The notes under the pieces are model-generated. The model made no database searches. It saw nothing but the letters and a program-made list of their open reading frames with translations, and was not told the origin of the DNA. The position numbers were made by a program, and so were the translations under genes. Shown in pieces: positions 6,462 to 9,268 of a DNA stretch of 9,268 nucleotides. Numbering within the stretch: the stretch's first letter is position 1; each line of letters opens with the position of its first letter. Source of the stretch: JAPLGD01 sp041302745. GTDB taxonomy: Bacteria > Bipolaricaulota > Bipolaricaulia > UBA7950 > UBA9294. The DNA lies in the NCBI GenBank assembly GCA_041302745.1, contig JBFYQP010000113.1, forward strand, positions 1 to 9,268, written 5' to 3'.

Positions 6462-6468
6462 TCACCTC
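6462..6468 (-). promoter_or_regulatory. Shine-Dalgarno site fixing the SnoaL-like start
   Basis: Read on the minus strand this is GAGGTGA, complementary to UCACCUC near the 3' end of 16S rRNA and 5 bases before the ATG at 6456. It decides against the in-frame upstream ATGs at 6495 and 6507. Confidence 0.75.
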
Positions 6469-6533
6469 GATGATGGCGTGTTGCTTGCCTGGCATGGCAC
6501 TCCGCATCGTGGTTGTCGGCAGTCTCGGCAGCG

Positions 6534-8297
6534 TCACGCAGCCGTCGCGGCTGCCGTCATCTGCTGTGCCGCGTGCAGCGAAGCGTAGGCGTTCCCCGCG
6601 GCGAGCAGCTCGTCGTGCGTTCCCTCTTCGACGATCCGGCCCCCGTCCATGACCAGGATCCGGTCTGCGGCCTGGATGGTCGAAAGCCGGTGGGCGACGG
6701 CGAGCGTCGTTCGCCCTTGCATCAGGGCGACCAGCGCCTCCTGCACCAGGTGCTCCGACTCCGCGTCGAGCGCCGAGGTCGCCTCGTCGAGCAGAAGGAT
6801 CGGAGCATCCTTGAGAAGCGCTCGCGCGATGGCGATCCGCTGCCGCTGTCCGCCGGAGAGCCTGGCTCCCCGCTCGCCGACCTTCGTCGCGTAACCCTCC
6901 GGTTGCTCGAGGATGAAGTCGTGGGCGTGCGCGGCCGTCGCCGCCCGCACGATCTCCTCGTGCGGAGCTCCGGGCCGGCCCATCGCGATGTTCTCCGCGA
7001 TCGTGCCGTCGAACAGGTAGGCGTCCTGCGGCACGTAGCCGATCAGGCTTCGGACGTCCGGCAGATTCGCCTCGCGCAGATCCTTTCCAAGCACGCAGAT
7101 TCGGCCGCCGTAGTCCGGGTAGAGGCCGAGCAGGAGCTTGACGAGCGTTGACTTCCCGCCCCCGCTTGCCCCGACGAGCGCGATCACTTCGCCCTTCTCC
7201 GCCGAAAGGCTGACGCCGCGGAGCACCGGGATCGTCGCTCCGCCAGCCGAATACTGGAAGGAGAGGTCCCGCACGGCGAGAACGGGCGGTGCGGTCCCCA
7301 GCGTCTGCGCCGTCGCCGGATGGCGCTCCTCGAGCGGCTCGTCGAGGACCTCGAAGACTCTCGCTCCTCCGGCGATCCCTTTCTGGATTCCCGTGATGAA
7401 CTGGCCCAAGGACTGGAAGAGCCACGAGGCATTTCCTTGCACGCGGACAACGGCCCACACGGCGCCCACCATCAGCTCTCCGCCGCGGAAGAGGACGAGG
7501 GCCAGCGCCAGGAGCCCGAGCGACTGTGCCCAACCTACGAGTCCCTGGGCCGCATCGAACGCCGCCTGGGCCCTGGCGTGCGCGATCTTGCGATCGGCGA
7601 CCTCGGACGAGGCCGCCGCATACACCCCCTGAACGCTGTCCTCACGCCCAAGCATCCGCGTGACCGAGAGGCCGGCGAGAAGGTCCGACAAACGCTCCGT
7701 CATGGAGCCGAGCGAACTCTGAAGGGCCTCGCTGCGGCGTCTCAAGACCCGGGTGGCCGGGACGGAGAGGCCCAGGAGGGCAAGACCGATGGCGATCCCG
7801 ACCAGACCGAGCTTCCAAGAAAGCGCGAAGACGATCCCGAAGCCTATCGCTCCCATGAACAGGGCGGTCGAAAAGTCGGAAAGCCCGTTCAGCATGGTGA
7901 AGGCTGCGTCGATGTCGTTCGTAGAGCGCGAGATGAGATCGCCACTGTGCTTGCCGTCGAGCCTGGAAACGGGGACGCCGACCACCCTCTCGAACAGCCT
8001 CTCGCGCACGACCGTCTTGCTCCGGAGGAGCGTGAAGGCATGCACGTACTGCGCCAAGGATCCCAAGGGCATGCCGAGGAAGAAGGTGCCGAGCGCCAGG
8101 ACGATGCCCCGAACGAGCAGGCCGGCGTCGCCGGCCGTCGCGGCGTTCATGACGTCCTGGAACACGAGCGCCATCACCAAGTTGAAACAGAAGGCGATCG
8201 TCGAACCCCACACGAGAAGGCCGATCGCGTACGCGGGGAAGCGGCGACCGGTGAGGGACAGCACGCGAAGGAACGGGTGGTTCCGGAGTCGCGGCAC
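6534..8297 (-). CDS. ABC exporter half-transporter (permease fused to ATPase), second subunit
   Basis: A protein of about 587 residues with an N-terminal six-helix exporter domain (about 1-310; helices near YAIGLLVWGSTIAF, GIVLALGTFFLG, ALFMGAIGFGIVFAL, LVGIAIGLALLGL and QSLGLLALALVLF) and a C-terminal nucleotide-binding domain. ATPase motifs in order: Walker A GASGGGKST (376-384), Q-loop YVPQD, signature LSGGQRQ (480-486), Walker B ILLLDE with catalytic Glu505, D-loop SALD and H-loop AHRLS. It belongs to the MsbA/LmrA/BmrA-like exporter group, which moves hydrophobic drugs, lipids or peptides outward using ATP. There is no peptidase C39 domain. The GTG at 8297 has AGGAGGT 6 bases upstream and leaves a 2-base gap to the preceding ABC gene. 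The GTG at 8303 would give a 4-base overlap but sits directly against the ribosome site. The neighbouring half-transporter is almost certainly its partner. Confidence 0.93.
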   Translation of the reverse strand: MPRLRNHPFLRVLSLTGRRFPAYAIGLLVWGSTIAFCFNLVMALVFQDVMNAATAGDAGLLVRGIVLALGTFFLGMPLGSLAQYVHAFTLLRSKTVVRERLFERVVGVPVSRLDGKHSGDLISRSTNDIDAAFTMLNGLSDFSTALFMGAIGFGIVFALSWKLGLVGIAIGLALLGLSVPATRVLRRRSEALQSSLGSMTERLSDLLAGLSVTRMLGREDSVQGVYAAASSEVADRKIAHARAQAAFDAAQGLVGWAQSLGLLALALVLFRGGELMVGAVWAVVRVQGNASWLFQSLGQFITGIQKGIAGGARVFEVLDEPLEERHPATAQTLGTAPPVLAVRDLSFQYSAGGATIPVLRGVSLSAEKGEVIALVGASGGGKSTLVKLLLGLYPDYGGRICVLGKDLREANLPDVRSLIGYVPQDAYLFDGTIAENIAMGRPGAPHEEIVRAATAAHAHDFILEQPEGYATKVGERGARLSGGQRQRIAIARALLKDAPILLLDEATSALDAESEHLVQEALVALMQGRTTLAVAHRLSTIQAADRILVMDGGRIVEEGTHDELLAAGNAYASLHAAQQMTAAATAA

Positions 8298-8299
8298 GG

Positions 8300-9268
8300 T
8301 CACACCTCCTCGACGGCAAGCGTCGGACCCTGGGCGCTGACTCCCTGCTGCTCGTAGAAGCGTCGATACAGCGTGTCGGCCTCCAAGAGACTCTCGTGGG
8401 TTCCCCTCTCGCAGACGCGGCCGTCGGCGAGGACCAGGATCTCATCCGCATCTCGTAGCGCCGACAGACGGTGCGAGACGACGAGTGTCGTTCGGCCTCG
8501 GCTCAGGCGACGGATCGCTTCCAGCACGCGTGCCTCCGATTCCGTGTCGAGGGACGCCGTCGGCTCGTCGAGGAGCAGGATCGGCGCGTCCTTGAGGAAG
8601 GCCCGTGCCAGGCCGATCCGCTGTCTCTCTCCCCCTGACAGGCGATTGCCGAGTTCCCCGGCGAGGGTGTCGTAGCCGTCGGGCAGCGCCTCGATGAAGT
8701 CGTGCGCGCTGGCCGCCTTGGCGGCCGCCACGATGTCGTCCCGCGTCGCCTCCGGCCTTGCCATGGCAATGTTGTCCGCGATCGAGATCGGAAACAGATG
8801 CGTGTCCTGTGCGACGAGCGAGATGCGCGAGCGCAGCGAGCCGAGGGCCGCCTTCGAGATCGGCTGCCCGTGAACGCGAATCTCCCCCTTCCGGGGCTCG
8901 TAGAGGCCGCACAGAAGGCGGAGTACTGTGCTCTTCCCGCATCCGCTCGAGCCGACAAGCGCGACGGTGCGCCCGGAGGGAACATGGAAGGAGAGCTCGT
9001 CGAGCACGTCGGCGCCGCCGTACGAGAACGTGACGGCATCGAACGCCACCGCGCCGTCTCGGGAGATGGGAGGGACCGGGTTTCCACCCCGGCGCTCGGC
9101 CGGCGCATCGAGGATCTCATAGCACCTTGCGAGAGCCGGACTCGACTCGCGCAGTTTGCGGATCCAGGCGAGCAGGGCCTCAAGCGGAAGGAACACGAAC
9201 CAGATCAGCCAGTCGAACGCCAGCAGGCTGCCGAGCGAGATCTCCCCGCGGAAGGCCAGGTAGCCTCC
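8300..9268 (-). CDS. ABC exporter half-transporter, first subunit (N-terminal part outside window)
   Basis: The frame is open to the right edge, giving the last 322 codons of the gene. The fragment starts with the end of the exporter domain (GGYLAFRGEISLGSLLAF, then the hydrophobic WLIWFVFLPLEALLAW, the sixth helix region) and the coupling segment ALARCYEILDAP. A complete nucleotide-binding domain follows. In fragment numbering its motifs are Walker A GSSGCGKST (106-114), Q-loop LVAQD, signature LSGGERQ (210-216), Walker B ILLLDE with catalytic Glu235, D-loop ASLD and H-loop SHRLS. A GTG at 9196 is internal to the permease domain and is not the true start. The stop is 2 bases from the start of the second ABC gene, so the pair is one transcript and presumably one heterodimeric exporter. 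Substrate is unknown. Confidence 0.92.
   Translation of the reverse strand, partial: GGYLAFRGEISLGSLLAFDWLIWFVFLPLEALLAWIRKLRESSPALARCYEILDAPAERRGGNPVPPISRDGAVAFDAVTFSYGGADVLDELSFHVPSGRTVALVGSSGCGKSTVLRLLCGLYEPRKGEIRVHGQPISKAALGSLRSRISLVAQDTHLFPISIADNIAMARPEATRDDIVAAAKAASAHDFIEALPDGYDTLAGELGNRLSGGERQRIGLARAFLKDAPILLLDEPTASLDTESEARVLEAIRRLSRGRTTLVVSHRLSALRDADEILVLADGRVCERGTHESLLEADTLYRRFYEQQGVSAQGPTLAVEEV
8304..8310 (-). promoter_or_regulatory. Shine-Dalgarno site fixing the second ABC start
   Basis: Read on the minus strand this is AGGAGGT, located inside the last codons of the upstream ABC gene and 6 bases before the GTG at 8297. It would touch the alternative GTG at 8303, so 8297 is the better start. 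Its position implies translational coupling of the two subunits. Confidence 0.7.

Noticed and set aside
6457..7533. Extension of the SnoaL-like frame upstream through the ABC gene (513-codon frame)
   Set aside because: The extension is an off-frame reading of the ABC ATPase domain. The GAGGTGA site places the real start at 6456.
7320..8357. 345-codon plus-strand frame opposite the ABC gene
   Set aside because: It is charged, low-complexity shadow sequence antisense to a full set of ABC motifs.
1..9268. CRISPR arrays, tRNA/rRNA genes, transposases, integrases, att sites
   Set aside because: No regularly spaced repeats, tRNA-like cloverleaf, conserved rRNA stretches or recombinase motifs were seen on either strand.

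Overview
This is a GC-rich window of tightly packed bacterial genes with no RNA genes, no mobile-element genes and no CRISPR array that I can see. The host looks like a diderm (Gram-negative-type) bacterium. The evidence is an exported protein tail resembling an outer-membrane strand at the left edge, a PD40 beta-propeller protein with a signal peptide, and clear GGAGG/GAGGTGA ribosome binding sites. Several families here (PD40 propeller, SnoaL_3-type protein, long class-C-like beta-lactamase-fold hydrolase, paired ABC half-exporters) are common in environmental and uncultivated phyla. I cannot name the phylum from sequence alone.

Left part, + strand: the C-terminal end of an exported or envelope protein with an Ala/Pro-rich tail (3-170); a strong intrinsic terminator (198-236); a serine hydrolase of the beta-lactamase/penicillin-binding-protein-like class C fold (413-2083); then a two-gene unit made of a divergent NUDIX hydrolase (COG4112-like, 2175-2858) and a small two-helix membrane protein (2860-3138), one base apart. 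A 13-base palindrome lies just upstream of the NUDIX start, which has no Shine-Dalgarno sequence.

Right part, - strand, read from the right edge leftwards: two adjacent ABC half-exporters, the first cut by the window end (8300-9268) and the second complete (6534-8297), then a SnoaL_3/NTF2-like protein (5992-6456) followed by a GC-rich hairpin; an exported PD40 propeller protein (5034-5894); a Mef-like major facilitator transporter (3598-4881); and an alanine-rich protein of the Imm-5-like 'putative immunity protein' type (3154-3534). The + and - blocks converge at about 3139-3153.

Working together: the two ABC genes are almost certainly subunits of one heterodimeric exporter. Beyond that the cluster has a drug/toxin export and protection flavour (ABC pair, Mef-type efflux, immunity-like protein, beta-lactamase-fold hydrolase). 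No toxin, biosynthetic gene or regulator is visible, so a joint function remains inference. I found no convincing undescribed system. The most interesting items are the solitary Imm-5-like gene behind an efflux pump, the palindrome at the apparently leaderless NUDIX start, and the ABC pair in which both nucleotide-binding domains keep their consensus motifs.
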